Shown one piece after another: positions 1 through 8,421 of a stretch of 64,000 nucleotides of DNA. Source of the DNA: Taibaiella koreensis (lineage in GTDB: Bacteria; Bacteroidota; Bacteroidia; Chitinophagales; Chitinophagaceae). Within the stretch, counting starts at the first letter, position 1. Each line of letters opens with the position of its first letter. Location: positions 1 to 64,000 of the forward strand of contig NZ_QVNU01000006.1 of the NCBI RefSeq assembly GCF_003545715.1. Reading direction: 5' to 3'. The position numbers and the translations under genes are program-made. The notes under the pieces were generated by a model. It was not told the origin of the DNA, ran no database searches, and saw only the letters and a program-made list of their open reading frames with translations.

Positions 1-195
1 GATATCGACGCTGCCGTCAAACAGGTTGGGGCTATAGAGGCTTGAAGCGCCATTGCCGCCGCCGCTGCGCGTGGCTTCCGTCTGCGCTTTGTTGCTGGCG
101 GGCGTACCGTCAAGGTCCTGGCCCCACAGGGCCGCCGGTAGTAACAGCAGGGCCGGCAATAAGGCTGGCAGCTGCCGTAAGCAGTTGGGTATCAT
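1..195 (-). CDS. N-terminal part of an exported protein (runs off the window)
   Basis: Read on the minus strand, an open frame of 65 codons starts at ATG 195-193 and continues past base 1. The first 25 or so residues form a signal peptide: an Arg near the start, then a Leu/Ala/Pro-rich core ending in ALWGQ. A Gly/Ser-rich stretch follows, then SLYSPNLFDGSVDI. This mix of a signal peptide and a Ser-rich start with a 'Y-x-x-x-L-F-x-G' strand resembles large secreted Bacteroidota repeat proteins such as RHS-like ones, but too little is visible to name the family. The partner sequence lies outside the window. Confidence 0.6.
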   Translation of the reverse strand, partial: MIPNCLRQLPALLPALLLLPAALWGQDLDGTPASNKAQTEATRSGGGNGASSLYSPNLFDGSVDI

Positions 196-348
196 AGTTT
201 GAAAAAAGGGTTTTAACTTGGCCGTAGCAACAGCCTACCCTTCCGCGCCGCAAAAATGATACCATTTTTGCAATTTTTTAAGAAAATGCTGCATTATTTT
301 TTAAATAAGTAAAAATTATTACTCGTTGTTGAAAAACAGAAAAATGAT

Positions 349-373
349 GGTTCGACTGTGCTCATCATGACGA
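349..373 (+). repeat. REP-like dispersed motif, copy 1
   Basis: Contains GGTTCGACTGTGCTCATCAT followed by GACG. It matches the copies at 548-572 and, inverted, at 41393-41417, with a few substitutions. It is intergenic, and no transposase is nearby. Confidence 0.6.
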
Positions 374-547
374 TAGCAGTAAGGCCCTACGACAAAAAAA
401 AGCAGCGACACTGCGCCGCGGCGGGAAAGAAATACAGCTACAGAATCATATTTCTTAGTGTCGTTGTATCTTTGCGGGCAAGATTTTTGTTCATACCAAG
501 GCACTAAGCATTGATAAAAAACACAGGAACCCGGATCGCCCTTTCAG

Positions 548-572
548 GGTTCGACTGCGCTCACCATGACAG
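548..572 (+). repeat. REP-like dispersed motif, copy 2
   Basis: Core TCGACTGCGCTCACCATGAC. The same string in inverse orientation occurs at 41393-41417. Intergenic position and conservation across 40 kb suggest a dispersed repeat rather than chance. Confidence 0.65.
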
Positions 573-606
573 TAGCCGCCACACTGAACGCTTCGAAACA
601 CGACAA

Positions 607-640
607 AAAAATCCCGCGGCGACAGGACGCACCGCGGGAA
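607..640 (-). terminator. Rho-independent terminator of the WxxGxW protein gene
   Basis: Stem CCCGCGG ... CCGCGGG (about 613-638) with an A-run at 604-611 on the plus strand, which is a T-run after the stem on the minus strand. It lies about 30 bp past the stop codon at 669. Confidence 0.8.
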
Positions 641-668
641 AAGAAATGCCTGCTATATAAAAGATAGC

Positions 669-971
669 CTAGCGCCAACGGCCGGGTATCCACAGATCGC
701 CGCGACGGCTATGACGCCAATGCCCCCGCGCCCATACCAGCCCGGGGCGAGGCGGGGCCGCCCAATAACCACCATGCCAGCGATAAGCCCCGCCATCCAC
801 TACCCAGTCTTCTGTTACCCATACATGCCTTGGCGAAGGGGCGACAGGGCGGGCAGTGACAACCACCTGCGGACGGGGCGGCCGGATACGTACATAGATC
901 TGCGCCTGGCTATCCATTGCCGGCAACAAAAATATAGCTGCTGCAATAATCCCTTTCTGTATCGTTTTCAT
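669..971 (-). CDS. Small exported WxxGxW/YxWxxGxW-repeat protein
   Basis: A 100-residue protein. I start at ATG 971-969 because the next residues (MKTIQKGIIAAAIFLLP, then MDSQAQ) form a clean signal peptide; an upstream in-frame start would bury it. The mature part has a Pro/Arg-rich stretch (RIRPPRPQVV). It is followed by three Trp-rich units of the form Trp-(x)n-Gly-x-Trp: about residues 66-70 (YRWHGGYW), 77-85 (VWARGHWRH) and 92-99 (LWIPGRW). This pattern belongs to the short YXWGXW/WXXGXW repeat family of periplasmic or outer-membrane proteins, whose function is unknown. The gene is monocistronic, with its own terminator at 607-640. Confidence 0.75.
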   Translation of the reverse strand: MKTIQKGIIAAAIFLLPAMDSQAQIYVRIRPPRPQVVVTARPVAPSPRHVWVTEDWVVDGGAYRWHGGYWAAPPRPGLVWARGHWRHSRRGDLWIPGRWR

Positions 972-1262
972 ATGCTGTGTTTTTAAACCACTCTGTTGAT
1001 CAGAGACGACAAATGGTCCGGGGTTAAAATGGCACTCTGCCAATTAACAAAGCTTTTTAGCCGGCTGCTTTTCCCGGCAAAGATCATGATCACCAGATGA
1101 GCAACTGGTATTTTTATAACCTCTTGTCAGAAATATACCAGTAACACTCATCAGCTAAGGTGCGACATACTGCTTCTTAGCGACATACGATCTCCTCCTG
1201 GCAACGATATATTGCCATTCTGTTCATAGGAGAAGTGGGGAAAAAAGCGGATAAGATACCAT

Positions 1263-1910
1263 TTACTCCAGGGAGCCCGCATGGTTGCGGAAAACGGCGA
1301 TGAGCTCAGGCAGACTGGCCACCTGCACTTTTTCATAGATACGCTTCTTATAGGTGCTTACCGTGGCGATATGCAGCTTAAGGGCATTGGATATCTCCAG
1401 CAGCCCAAGTCCCCTGAGCAATAAACGGGCTACTTCCATCTCCCTTTGTGACAGGAGATCGAGCGGATTATCTGATGTTTGCTTGTGGGCGCCAAGGGCT
1501 TTATGCAGCAATTTTTCTTTAACGGCATCACTCATATACCGCCCATCCTGGAGTACGGTAAGCACCGCCTTCCGTATCTGGTCGTTGTCACCATCCTTGT
1601 GCAGGTAACCATTCGCGCCTGCCTGCAGGTAACGGGGTGCATACAGGTCTTCGCGATAGGCCGAGAAGATAAGGATCCTGACGTCCGGCTGTATGCTCCG
1701 GAGATCGTCGATCACATGAAAGCCGTCGCAGCCCGGCATGTTAATATCGCAGATCACCAGGTCCACAAACCCTTTCTTCAGGGCTGCTGTCAGTGTATCG
1801 TAATCATAGGCCTGGGAAAGCGTCGCTGCCGGTATCATTTCCCGGAGCAGCAGGGAAACACCGTGCCGCACCACCGCATGATCATCTGCTATAAGCAAGT
1901 TAAGGGGCAT
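1263..1910 (-). CDS. Orphan NarL/LuxR-family response regulator
   Basis: A 215-residue two-domain regulator. Residues 1-125 form a receiver domain with the acidic pair D9-D10 (IADDHAV), a phospho-acceptor D55 in VICDINMPG, a conserved Ser/Ala switch region (FSAYRED) and Lys in YLHKDG. Residues about 150-210 form a LuxR-type helix-turn-helix (LLSQREMEVARLLLRGL ... TVSTYKKRIYEKV). I start at ATG 1910-1908; the upstream alternative is a TTG codon. No kinase gene is adjacent, so the partner is unknown. It is divergent from the AlkB-like gene at 2042, with 131 bp between them holding both promoters. Confidence 0.9.
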   Translation of the reverse strand: MPLNLLIADDHAVVRHGVSLLLREMIPAATLSQAYDYDTLTAALKKGFVDLVICDINMPGCDGFHVIDDLRSIQPDVRILIFSAYREDLYAPRYLQAGANGYLHKDGDNDQIRKAVLTVLQDGRYMSDAVKEKLLHKALGAHKQTSDNPLDLLSQREMEVARLLLRGLGLLEISNALKLHIATVSTYKKRIYEKVQVASLPELIAVFRNHAGSLE

Positions 1911-2041
1911 TGTGGCAAAGGTTAGGCAATTTTTCAAATATTGCTAACAGGCCCCTTGTAGCTTTTTTATTACAGCCCTACACTCCCGGGGTAACAGTAC
2001 CACCTGATTTAGCGGTAATTTGCAGGCCTTTTCTTATTGTT

Positions 2042-2647
2042 ATGAGCCAGCTTCACTTTTTTGAGGAACAGGAAGGCTTGTCTTTTCCCGGACAGCTGAT
2101 CGACTATTATCCCCGCTTCCTGGAAGAAGACCGGGCAGCTGCCTTGCTCGGGGAGCTCCAAAGGGATACGCCATGGCAGCAGCAGGTTGTAAAAATGTAT
2201 GGCAAGACCATACCATCGCCCCGGCTCACAGCCTGGTACGGCGACCCCGGCAGCCACTATACGTTTTCAGGTACCCGCTTTACGCCCCTGCCCTGGACAG
2301 CCACGCTGGCAAAGCTCCGGCAGATGATAGGGGCCTCTACCGGGCTACCTTTCAATAGTGTACTTCTCAATTACTACCGAGATGGTAATGATTCAGTGGC
2401 TTGGCACAGCGACAATGAGCGGGAGCTGGGCGACAAGCCCCATATCGCCTCAGTGAGCCTGGGACAAGAACGGCGCTTCGACTTTCGCAGCAGGCAGGAT
2501 CACCACAACAAGCACTCCCTGCTGCTGGGCAATGGCTCGTTGCTGCTCATGAAAGGGGACCTCCAGCAACACTGGGAACACCGCATCGCCAAATCGGCCC
2601 GCCCCATGGCGGCCCGTATCAATTTAACATTCAGAATGATCCATTAG
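2042..2647 (+). CDS. AlkB-family Fe(II)/2-oxoglutarate dioxygenase
   Basis: A 201-residue protein of the AlkB/ALKBH2-like class. Enzymes of this class oxidatively remove alkyl groups from DNA or RNA bases. Visible iron ligands are H122 and D124 (AWHSDNE), with the distal His in QHWEHRI (H180 most likely). The 2-oxoglutarate-binding Arg pair is in ARINLTFR (R192 and R198). The substrate-side motif VLLNYYRDGNDSV precedes the HxD. The length matches the short bacterial group. The start at 2042 is chosen because residues before it have no family similarity, and a TAATTTGC -7-like box sits about 30 bp upstream. It is not next to an ada-type regulator, so its induction cannot be read from the sequence. 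Confidence 0.93.
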   Translation: MSQLHFFEEQEGLSFPGQLIDYYPRFLEEDRAAALLGELQRDTPWQQQVVKMYGKTIPSPRLTAWYGDPGSHYTFSGTRFTPLPWTATLAKLRQMIGASTGLPFNSVLLNYYRDGNDSVAWHSDNERELGDKPHIASVSLGQERRFDFRSRQDHHNKHSLLLGNGSLLLMKGDLQQHWEHRIAKSARPMAARINLTFRMIH

Positions 2648-2705
2648 GGGCCGGTATTTGTTAGGTAGGTAGCTGCACTTTATGTACGGCAATTACCGGA
2701 TATCC

Positions 2706-3215
2706 ATGCATTTCCAGAGCTTGTATTTTACCGATGATGGTGTGATCCCCAACAGCAGGCTGCCGCTCCTGCTCTACAAGCATGCGCTAGGGGAATCCGG
2801 CGACCAAGCCGCGGCCATGGAGGCGCTCTTTGCCCGCAACGGGTGGACCAATTCCTGGCGCAACGGCATCTATCCTTTTCACCACTATCACAGCAATACC
2901 CACGAGGTGCTGGGCATTTATAAGGGATTTGCCCTGCTGCAGTTTGGCGGGGCAAGGGGGCGAAAGCTGATGGTGCAGCAGGGTGATATATTGGTAATAC
3001 CCGCCGGTGTAGGCCACCGGCGGCTGGAAGATGAAGGCCTCGGCGTAGTAGGCGCATATCCCGGGGGCGTCGAACCCGATCTGCTCAGGGGCGCTCCCGG
3101 CGAACGGCCCGGGGCCGACCAGCGCATTGCCACTGTAGCCCTGCCGGAAAAGGATCCCTATCTCGGCGCAGCGGCAGGCTTACTGCTTATATGGCAGGCG
3201 CCGCCTGTGCAATAA
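2706..3215 (+). CDS. YjlB-like cupin protein
   Basis: A 169-residue single-domain cupin. The motif FHHYHSNTHEVLGIYKG supplies the HxHx(n)E metal-binding triad of cupin motif 1. VQQGDILVIPAGVGHRRLE is cupin motif 2 with its His. The domain resembles Bacillus YjlB, whose function is unknown. I start at ATG 2706 because the protein then opens like the family (MHFQSLYFTDDGVIPN); ATG 2682 is an in-frame alternative adding eight residues. It follows the AlkB gene by under 60 bp, so the two may be cotranscribed. Its last 29 bp overlap the end of the convergent FAD oxidoreductase gene (stop at 3187). Confidence 0.85.
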   Translation: MHFQSLYFTDDGVIPNSRLPLLLYKHALGESGDQAAAMEALFARNGWTNSWRNGIYPFHHYHSNTHEVLGIYKGFALLQFGGARGRKLMVQQGDILVIPAGVGHRRLEDEGLGVVGAYPGGVEPDLLRGAPGERPGADQRIATVALPEKDPYLGAAAGLLLIWQAPPVQ

Positions 3216-4371
3216 TGCCCATGCTGCTTAAGTGTGCCGCAGCGTAACCGGCTGATGTGGTCATGCCTTTACCCCCGATGCCGGTAGCGATATGAATACG
3301 ATCGCCGATGCTGTGCTCAAAAATATCGAGCTCGTTGTGCTGGCAATAAAAACCGCACCAGTATTGTGCCATACGCCAATCGGGCAGGGCCACGATCTTT
3401 TGCGCCTCGGCGATCATCAGCTCGTTAATATGCATTTCATTGTAAAAAATACTCAGGTCGTCCTGGTCCAGTACCGGGGCGTATTCATGCGAGTCGCCGA
3501 TAATAATGCTGCCGTCGATCCGTTGCTTGAACAGAAGATGAATACCCCATTGCTTCAGCTCGGGCGCTACATCAAGGGGATCCAGCGCCTCGTAGGCATC
3601 GCAGGACTGAAAGCTTTCATAGCGGCGGATGCTGAGGCCGGTGAGGATATTGCCGGGCAGCTTTACCTCCGGCTGCGGATAGGTGGCCATCATATTAAGC
3701 TTGGACACCACCAGGCCGCTGGCAGCAAATAGCGCCGGGAACAGCAACTTCACATCCCTGCCGTTGCAGACCAAAGCATGTTCCCCGGTATAGACTGTTC
3801 CGCCGGCAACGGTAATGCAGGCTTTATCCTGCAGGGTCTGTATATCGATCACCGGCGTATGGTAGCAAAACTGTACCTGTGCGCCATATTTATAACGCAG
3901 GTACTCGTGCAACCGGTGGATCATGCGCTCGGGCTCGACCGACACTTCCTGCGGGAAGAAGAGTCCGCCCGCGGCATAGCTTTGCTTTACCGCAGGGTAC
4001 TTGTCCAGCACCTGTGCCGGCGTGAGCAGGTTGCTTTCATAATCATCGGCAGCAAAACGCTGCTGCATCTCTTCCAACACGGCCATTTCCCCGGCATCGG
4101 AGGCAATATAACAAGTACCATTGTTGCGGATGCTGATATCATATTCGGCCTGGATCTGCCGGTAGATCGCTGTGGCTTCACGGCCATACCGGTTCCACTC
4201 GCCCACCGGGAGCCCCGAAGTGACCACCTGCCCGAAATTCCGTACGGTAGCTTCCTGCGGCCGCTTATCCTTTTCCAGTATCAATACTTTTTTTCCCGCA
4301 GCCAACGCATGGTAAGCATGAAAAGTACCTAAAACGCCGGAGCCGGCAATAATAAGATCGAAATGTGTCAT
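3187..4371 (-). CDS. FAD-dependent oxidoreductase of the phosphonate-linked TIGR03364 (HpnW/PbfD) type
   Basis: A 394-residue DadA/glycine-oxidase-fold flavoprotein. The N-terminus carries the dinucleotide-binding motif DLIIAGSGVLG (residues 4-14), followed by the acidic end of the Rossmann strand (LILEKD). The C-terminus has the FAD-closing motif ATGIGGKGMTTSAGYA. Homologues next to phosphonatase genes are proposed to oxidise 2-aminoethylphosphonate or its N-methyl form to phosphonoacetaldehyde, replacing the PhnW transaminase. That fits the HAD phosphonatase-like gene at 14841. The start at 4371 directly precedes the Rossmann strand. The promoter region (4393-4438) carries GTTTAA and GTTTAC sites 21 bp apart, shared with the other genes of this locus. 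The exact substrate is inferred. Confidence 0.83.
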   Translation of the reverse strand: MTHFDLIIAGSGVLGTFHAYHALAAGKKVLILEKDKRPQEATVRNFGQVVTSGLPVGEWNRYGREATAIYRQIQAEYDISIRNNGTCYIASDAGEMAVLEEMQQRFAADDYESNLLTPAQVLDKYPAVKQSYAAGGLFFPQEVSVEPERMIHRLHEYLRYKYGAQVQFCYHTPVIDIQTLQDKACITVAGGTVYTGEHALVCNGRDVKLLFPALFAASGLVVSKLNMMATYPQPEVKLPGNILTGLSIRRYESFQSCDAYEALDPLDVAPELKQWGIHLLFKQRIDGSIIIGDSHEYAPVLDQDDLSIFYNEMHINELMIAEAQKIVALPDWRMAQYWCGFYCQHNELDIFEHSIGDRIHIATGIGGKGMTTSAGYAAAHLSSMGIIAQAAPAI

Positions 4372-4392
4372 AAAATAAAGCCTGATTCTTTT

Positions 4393-4438
4393 GCAAAGAA
4401 ACAAAACTTTTGTTTAATATTAATAAACATTAGTTTAC
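4393..4438 (-). promoter_or_regulatory. Promoter with GTTTAC-type operator sites upstream of the FAD oxidoreductase
   Basis: On the minus strand a -7-like box GTTTCTTTGC (4393-4402) lies about 25 bp before the start codon. Upstream of it are GTTTAA at 4412-4417, its inverted partner TAAAC at 4424-4428, and GTTTAC at 4433-4438. The first and third sites are 21 bp apart, as at 12706/12727 and 14785/14806. I infer binding by the XRE-cupin regulator encoded at 12829. Confidence 0.6.
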
Positions 4439-4461
4439 TTAATTGTTAACAGCCTATAGCA

Positions 4462-4492
4462 TCAAAAAAAAGGGAGGCAGAAGCCCCCCTTA
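4462..4492 (-). terminator. Rho-independent terminator of the LamG/FN3 gene
   Basis: Imperfect stem AAGGGAGGC / GCCCCCCTT around loop AGAA (4470-4491). A run of eight A on the plus strand at 4464-4471 becomes the T-tract on the minus strand. It lies just past the stop at 4515. Confidence 0.8.
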
Positions 4493-4514
4493 TATTTACA
4501 AAACGAAAACATAA

Positions 4515-7500
4515 CTAGTGCTGTACCACGATGCGGCCGGTAACCCTTGTACCCTTATCTGTAAAGATCTCGAGGAAGTAGATGCCATTCGTCAGCTGGC
4601 GAACGGAGAGGCTCAGCTCTTCTTTACCCTGACCATCGGCAAGCATAGCCTGCTGACCGGTGCTGCTGAACAAAGACACTGTGGCCAGGTGCTCGCCTGT
4701 CACGGCAATGCGGAAGCTTTCCTGCGCAGGATTGGGGAATACCTTCAGGTTGTTGTTGCTGCTACGACCGCTGATCCCTGTGCCCTGTTGCGTGGTAAAG
4801 TGTAGTGGTCCTACCCAGGTGCTACTGCCCAAGGCTACCGAACAGCTGTCCTGTACATAGACATCATAGGCGGTATTGGGCTGCAGTGCGCTCAGCGTAT
4901 AAGTTGTGGCCGCAACATTGGCCACCAGGGTACCGTTGCCGATGCTGAAGCCCGCTGTTCCATATTGCAGGTTGTGCTGTGCAGCGCCACCTGTGATCCA
5001 GGAGATACCGGCTGTATTGGCGGTAATATTCTGTGCCGACAAATTATAGGGCACATCGCAGGCCAGTGTGGTAAACGTAAAGGGCCCTACCCATCCGCTG
5101 TTCGGCTTATTTGAATTGCAATTGGCCCGGATGTAGAAATCATAACCGCTATTGGCGGTGATGCCGTCAAGATTAAATCGCTTCTCTCCAACATTGGAAA
5201 TGATGCCGATAGCCGGATCGCCAAAGCCCTGCAGTCCCCAGCTTACCGTATAGTCCTGCGTCACCATGCCATTATCTTCCCATTTCAGAATGATGCGGGC
5301 GCTCGTAATGCTGTCGCCGGTCACCTGGTAAGGCTTGGGGCAGGGGTCTGCAGTGGTAAAGGCATAAGGCCCTGACCATGCGCTGCCACTAGTTGCCGAG
5401 CAGGAATCCTGCATATAGAATTCATAGTCATGATCGGGATCCAGACCGGCTATTTGTGCCGTATCATTGGTTACAGAAAGTATAGTACCTGATCCCGGCT
5501 GAAAGCCCGGTTCTCCATACTGTAATACGTGGGTGGCCGCAGTACTGTTGCTCCAGGTAACACCCGCATGGGCAGTATCGGTATAGAATACGGATACACC
5601 GGCAGGGGGATTACAACCCGATGGGACAAAATCGGCCAGGAGATACTGACGGGTGCCCAGGGCCTGCTTCTTCCGCAGCTGATTGCTGCTGGTGTTATTG
5701 GTCGCCGGTGTTTGTACCCATTGGTTCGTGCTGTTGTCTTTGCGATTGTACAGGTGCACATTGGCATTATTGGCCGCAGCGGCCGGATAGCTATTGTAAT
5801 CGTAGGTAACGCGATAATCGGCGCTATTGTAATCACCGGCGGCAAACACGCCGAAATAACGGTTGGTACCACCAATGTTCTGTACACCGGCGGTATAATT
5901 GGGTACGCTGTTTACCCGGTAAGCATGCATGCCCTTTACATTGCCGGCAACACTGTCGGCAGTAAGCACTCCTTGTCCGTTGCTACCCAACGACAGCTGT
6001 ACGCCAGTCCAATCCGAGGCATAGACATATACACTGGTATCGCCTATGGCAGCGCCGGATACGCGCCAACGCGCGGGCGTTATGCCATTAAGGGTAGCGT
6101 TCCCGGCCCTGTCGCCGGCCGCCTGACCATTGCCTTCGTCAAGACGGTAATAGTTGACCAGGTTGGGTTCGTTGCCCTGCAGCTTCTGGCACATAAAGGC
6201 CTTCAGCTCTTCTTCAGTACGGGCTACTTTCCATACACGTACCTCATCCAGCACACCCTGAAAGTATTCTGAAATATCTCCCGACCAGCCGAGACGCAAC
6301 TTGCTATTGGCCATCGCATTGGGCATCACGTAGCGGTTAGGCGCGGCGATACCGTTTACATAAATGGTAATGGTATCCTGCGAACGCACCATGGCGACAT
6401 GGCTCCATTTGTTCTTTTCGATAAACGTATTCGAATTTTTCCAGCCGCCCCAGTAAAAGCCCACCGAGCCATTACCACCCGAACCAGCTGTGGTCGCGTA
6501 AAGCGCCGGCACAAAGTTGCCGTTGGTCATGATACAGGTAGAGCCGGTGATCTTTTCAGGATTGATCCAGGCTTCCCAGGTAAAATCGTTGGTATCGATA
6601 CTATGATTCACATTGGCGGCGGTCACAATGCTTTCGCTACCGTTGAAGTAAAGACCGGTACCGGCTCCCATAGACAGGTCCGGCGCGGTAGTAAAGCTGA
6701 AGGGCCCGGCCCAGGCGCTGCTGCCGATGCCGCCGCAGGTATCCTGCACATAAAAGCGATAAGCCGTATTACCGGTAAGCCCCGCAAGATCGTAGCTGGC
6801 AGCAGATAAGTTGTGCACCAGGGTTCCTGCTGCAGGCGCAAAGCTGCCGGTACCCCAGGAAAGGTTCCAGGCATTGGATCCGCCACTGGTCCAGCTTAGC
6901 GAAGCTGCCGTTGTGGTAACATTCTGCGCGTTCAATGCTGTGGGCATATTGCAGGTAGCTGCCAATACAAAATTGCCGATAAACAGCTCTTTCCTGCTGC
7001 TGTTCCCTGTAAGTTGAAGGGTATGTGTACTCATATTGTTGACCGCGCCCGTAACCGACCAGGCTACATCGGCGGAAAGCCTGTTGTACAGGCTGATCCC
7101 GGAAGCGTAGGTAAGGGCAGCCGGGAAATTGCTATAGTCGTATTGTGCATCGTAAGTGCTGCCGGGAGAGGTCATTGCCGTATCGGCGCTGAATACCCCG
7201 TAATAAACATTGTTGCCGCCTGCGCTGGGAATACCGGCAACCGTATTGGGCGCGGCATCGACGCGATAAAGATGCATGCCCTGCGATACGTCGCTGATAT
7301 TGTTCAGCAGCATATTACCGTTGGCGGGTGAATGCAGCGACAGGGATTGTCCTGAGTAAGTAGTTGCATAAACCGATACGGAAGTATCGCCTACTGGCGC
7401 ACCTGAGACCGTCCAGGAAGGTGCGGCTGCGGGCAAAGTGAAGGAAGGTGTACCGCTCACCTCGCTGGTTAAGGTATTGCCGCTACCCTCATCCATGCGG

Positions 7501-8132
7501 TAATAGAGCTTCAGACCGGCTTCGGTACCGGCCAGCTTTTTACACATATTATCACGAAGCTCGCCTGCAGAACGTGCTACACCCCATATCCTTACCTCGT
7601 CTATATTTCCCTGCATATATTCGGAGCCGTCGCCGCTGTATCCCAGCCGGAATATCGCATTGGACATCGAAGCGGTTGCATTGATGGCATAGGTATTGGG
7701 CGCCTGCACACCATTGACAAAAAAGCTGAGCGTAGTGCCATTGCGTACAATAGCTACGTGATACCATTTATCGGCAGCCAGCTTCACGCCTGAGTTTTTC
7801 CAGGAATTGCCGCCGATACCACTCCAGTAAATGCCCAGCGAGCCGAAGCCCGCCTGTGGTGCGGTGCCTCCCGTTGATACATATAAAGCTGGTGCGTAAT
7901 TGCCATTGGCCATTATACCTTTACCCGTACCGGAAGTACCATTGGCGGCTACAGAAGGCTTTACCCAGGCTTCCCAGGTAAAGTCACCGGTGCCTATGTT
8001 GTGGTTGAAGGCCGCGCTGGTTTGCATCTGATTGTTGTTAAAGCTCAGCGCCGATCCTGCTCCCTGGGCAAAGCTGCTGTTGATTGCTGCAGGGCCCAGC
8101 AGCATCAGGGCAATCGATAAAAACTTTTTCAT
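4515..8132 (-). CDS. Secreted multidomain protein: two LamG domains, FN3 repeats, T9SS type A signal
   Basis: A 1205-residue exported protein. Signal peptide at about 1-23 (MKKFLSIALMLLGPAAINSSFAQ), which decides the start at 8132. Two concanavalin/LamG-like domains lie at about 26-215 and 484-690. Both contain NFTWEAW-type strands (GDFTWEAWVKP, NDFTWEAWINP) and the EVRIWGVAR / EVRVWKVAR motif. FN3 domains lie at about 392-480, 840-928, 929-1020 and 1021-1110 and share a Y-x-x-x-V-Q-D-S/T-C motif. The C-terminal sorting domain starts at LKVFPNPA (about 1126) and ends RIVVQH. LamG and FN3 domains suggest surface glycan or matrix binding. It sits between two probable phosphonate genes but has no GTTTAC promoter sites, so its part in that pathway is uncertain. 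Confidence 0.9.
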   Translation of the reverse strand: MKKFLSIALMLLGPAAINSSFAQGAGSALSFNNNQMQTSAAFNHNIGTGDFTWEAWVKPSVAANGTSGTGKGIMANGNYAPALYVSTGGTAPQAGFGSLGIYWSGIGGNSWKNSGVKLAADKWYHVAIVRNGTTLSFFVNGVQAPNTYAINATASMSNAIFRLGYSGDGSEYMQGNIDEVRIWGVARSAGELRDNMCKKLAGTEAGLKLYYRMDEGSGNTLTSEVSGTPSFTLPAAAPSWTVSGAPVGDTSVSVYATTYSGQSLSLHSPANGNMLLNNISDVSQGMHLYRVDAAPNTVAGIPSAGGNNVYYGVFSADTAMTSPGSTYDAQYDYSNFPAALTYASGISLYNRLSADVAWSVTGAVNNMSTHTLQLTGNSSRKELFIGNFVLAATCNMPTALNAQNVTTTAASLSWTSGGSNAWNLSWGTGSFAPAAGTLVHNLSAASYDLAGLTGNTAYRFYVQDTCGGIGSSAWAGPFSFTTAPDLSMGAGTGLYFNGSESIVTAANVNHSIDTNDFTWEAWINPEKITGSTCIMTNGNFVPALYATTAGSGGNGSVGFYWGGWKNSNTFIEKNKWSHVAMVRSQDTITIYVNGIAAPNRYVMPNAMANSKLRLGWSGDISEYFQGVLDEVRVWKVARTEEELKAFMCQKLQGNEPNLVNYYRLDEGNGQAAGDRAGNATLNGITPARWRVSGAAIGDTSVYVYASDWTGVQLSLGSNGQGVLTADSVAGNVKGMHAYRVNSVPNYTAGVQNIGGTNRYFGVFAAGDYNSADYRVTYDYNSYPAAAANNANVHLYNRKDNSTNQWVQTPATNNTSSNQLRKKQALGTRQYLLADFVPSGCNPPAGVSVFYTDTAHAGVTWSNSTAATHVLQYGEPGFQPGSGTILSVTNDTAQIAGLDPDHDYEFYMQDSCSATSGSAWSGPYAFTTADPCPKPYQVTGDSITSARIILKWEDNGMVTQDYTVSWGLQGFGDPAIGIISNVGEKRFNLDGITANSGYDFYIRANCNSNKPNSGWVGPFTFTTLACDVPYNLSAQNITANTAGISWITGGAAQHNLQYGTAGFSIGNGTLVANVAATTYTLSALQPNTAYDVYVQDSCSVALGSSTWVGPLHFTTQQGTGISGRSSNNNLKVFPNPAQESFRIAVTGEHLATVSLFSSTGQQAMLADGQGKEELSLSVRQLTNGIYFLEIFTDKGTRVTGRIVVQH

Positions 8133-8183
8133 TGTCGGATTGATTTGTAAAAATTGTTTATTGGTTATCTTTTTTTTAGTGAT

Positions 8184-8305
8184 TATCCGGATATAGGAAA
8201 CAGGATACAATTTGCTTCTATATAACGGTTGCTGAGCTTGTCGAAGCACCATCTTTGTCCTTTCGACAAGCTCAAGGACCGGCTTTGTTTTCCTATATCC
8301 GGATA
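8184..8305. repeat. MITE-like long palindromic element, copy 1
   Basis: A 122-bp element with perfect 17-bp terminal inverted repeats: TATCCGGATATAGGAAA (8184-8200) and its complement (8289-8305). An inner perfect 12-bp inverted repeat is GAGCTTGTCGAA (8234-8245) / TTCGACAAGCTC (8262-8273). The core is closely similar to the element at 59343-59474. No coding sequence and no obvious target duplication were seen. It lies between the LamG gene start and the phosphodiesterase-like gene. Confidence 0.75.
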
Positions 8306-8385
8306 CTCAGACTTTTTTAAAGGCACAGCGGCCCCATTCCGCCTGCCGAAGCAGGCAGCAGCTTATTACACTACATGTGCCGGAA

Positions 8386-8417
8386 AAAATAAAGGGGCTT
8401 CCGCTGCCCCTTTATTT
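8386..8417 (-). terminator. Terminator of the secreted phosphodiesterase-like gene
   Basis: Stem AAATAAAGGGGC / GCCCCTTTATTT with loop TTCCGCT (8387-8417), within a few bases of the stop at 8422. The A-rich left side becomes a U-rich tail on the minus strand. Confidence 0.8.
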
Positions 8418-8421
8418 ATCG

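Larger units (their letters stand above)
196..668. other. Intergenic region with two REP-like motifs and a terminator
   Basis: No convincing gene. The part near 240-320 is AT-rich and is the likely promoter region of the minus-strand gene that starts at 195. Two copies of a dispersed motif lie at about 349-373 and 548-572 (core TCGACTGCGCTCACCATGAC, the first copy with two or more changes). A third copy in inverse orientation is at 41393-41417. A hairpin terminator at 607-640 belongs to the gene ending at 669. A 61-codon minus-strand frame at 319-504 overlaps the first repeat, has no signal or domain, and is not called. Confidence 0.6.

Noticed and set aside
319-504. 61-residue minus-strand frame
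   Set aside because: It overlaps a dispersed repeat, has no domain or signal, and no promoter was seen.
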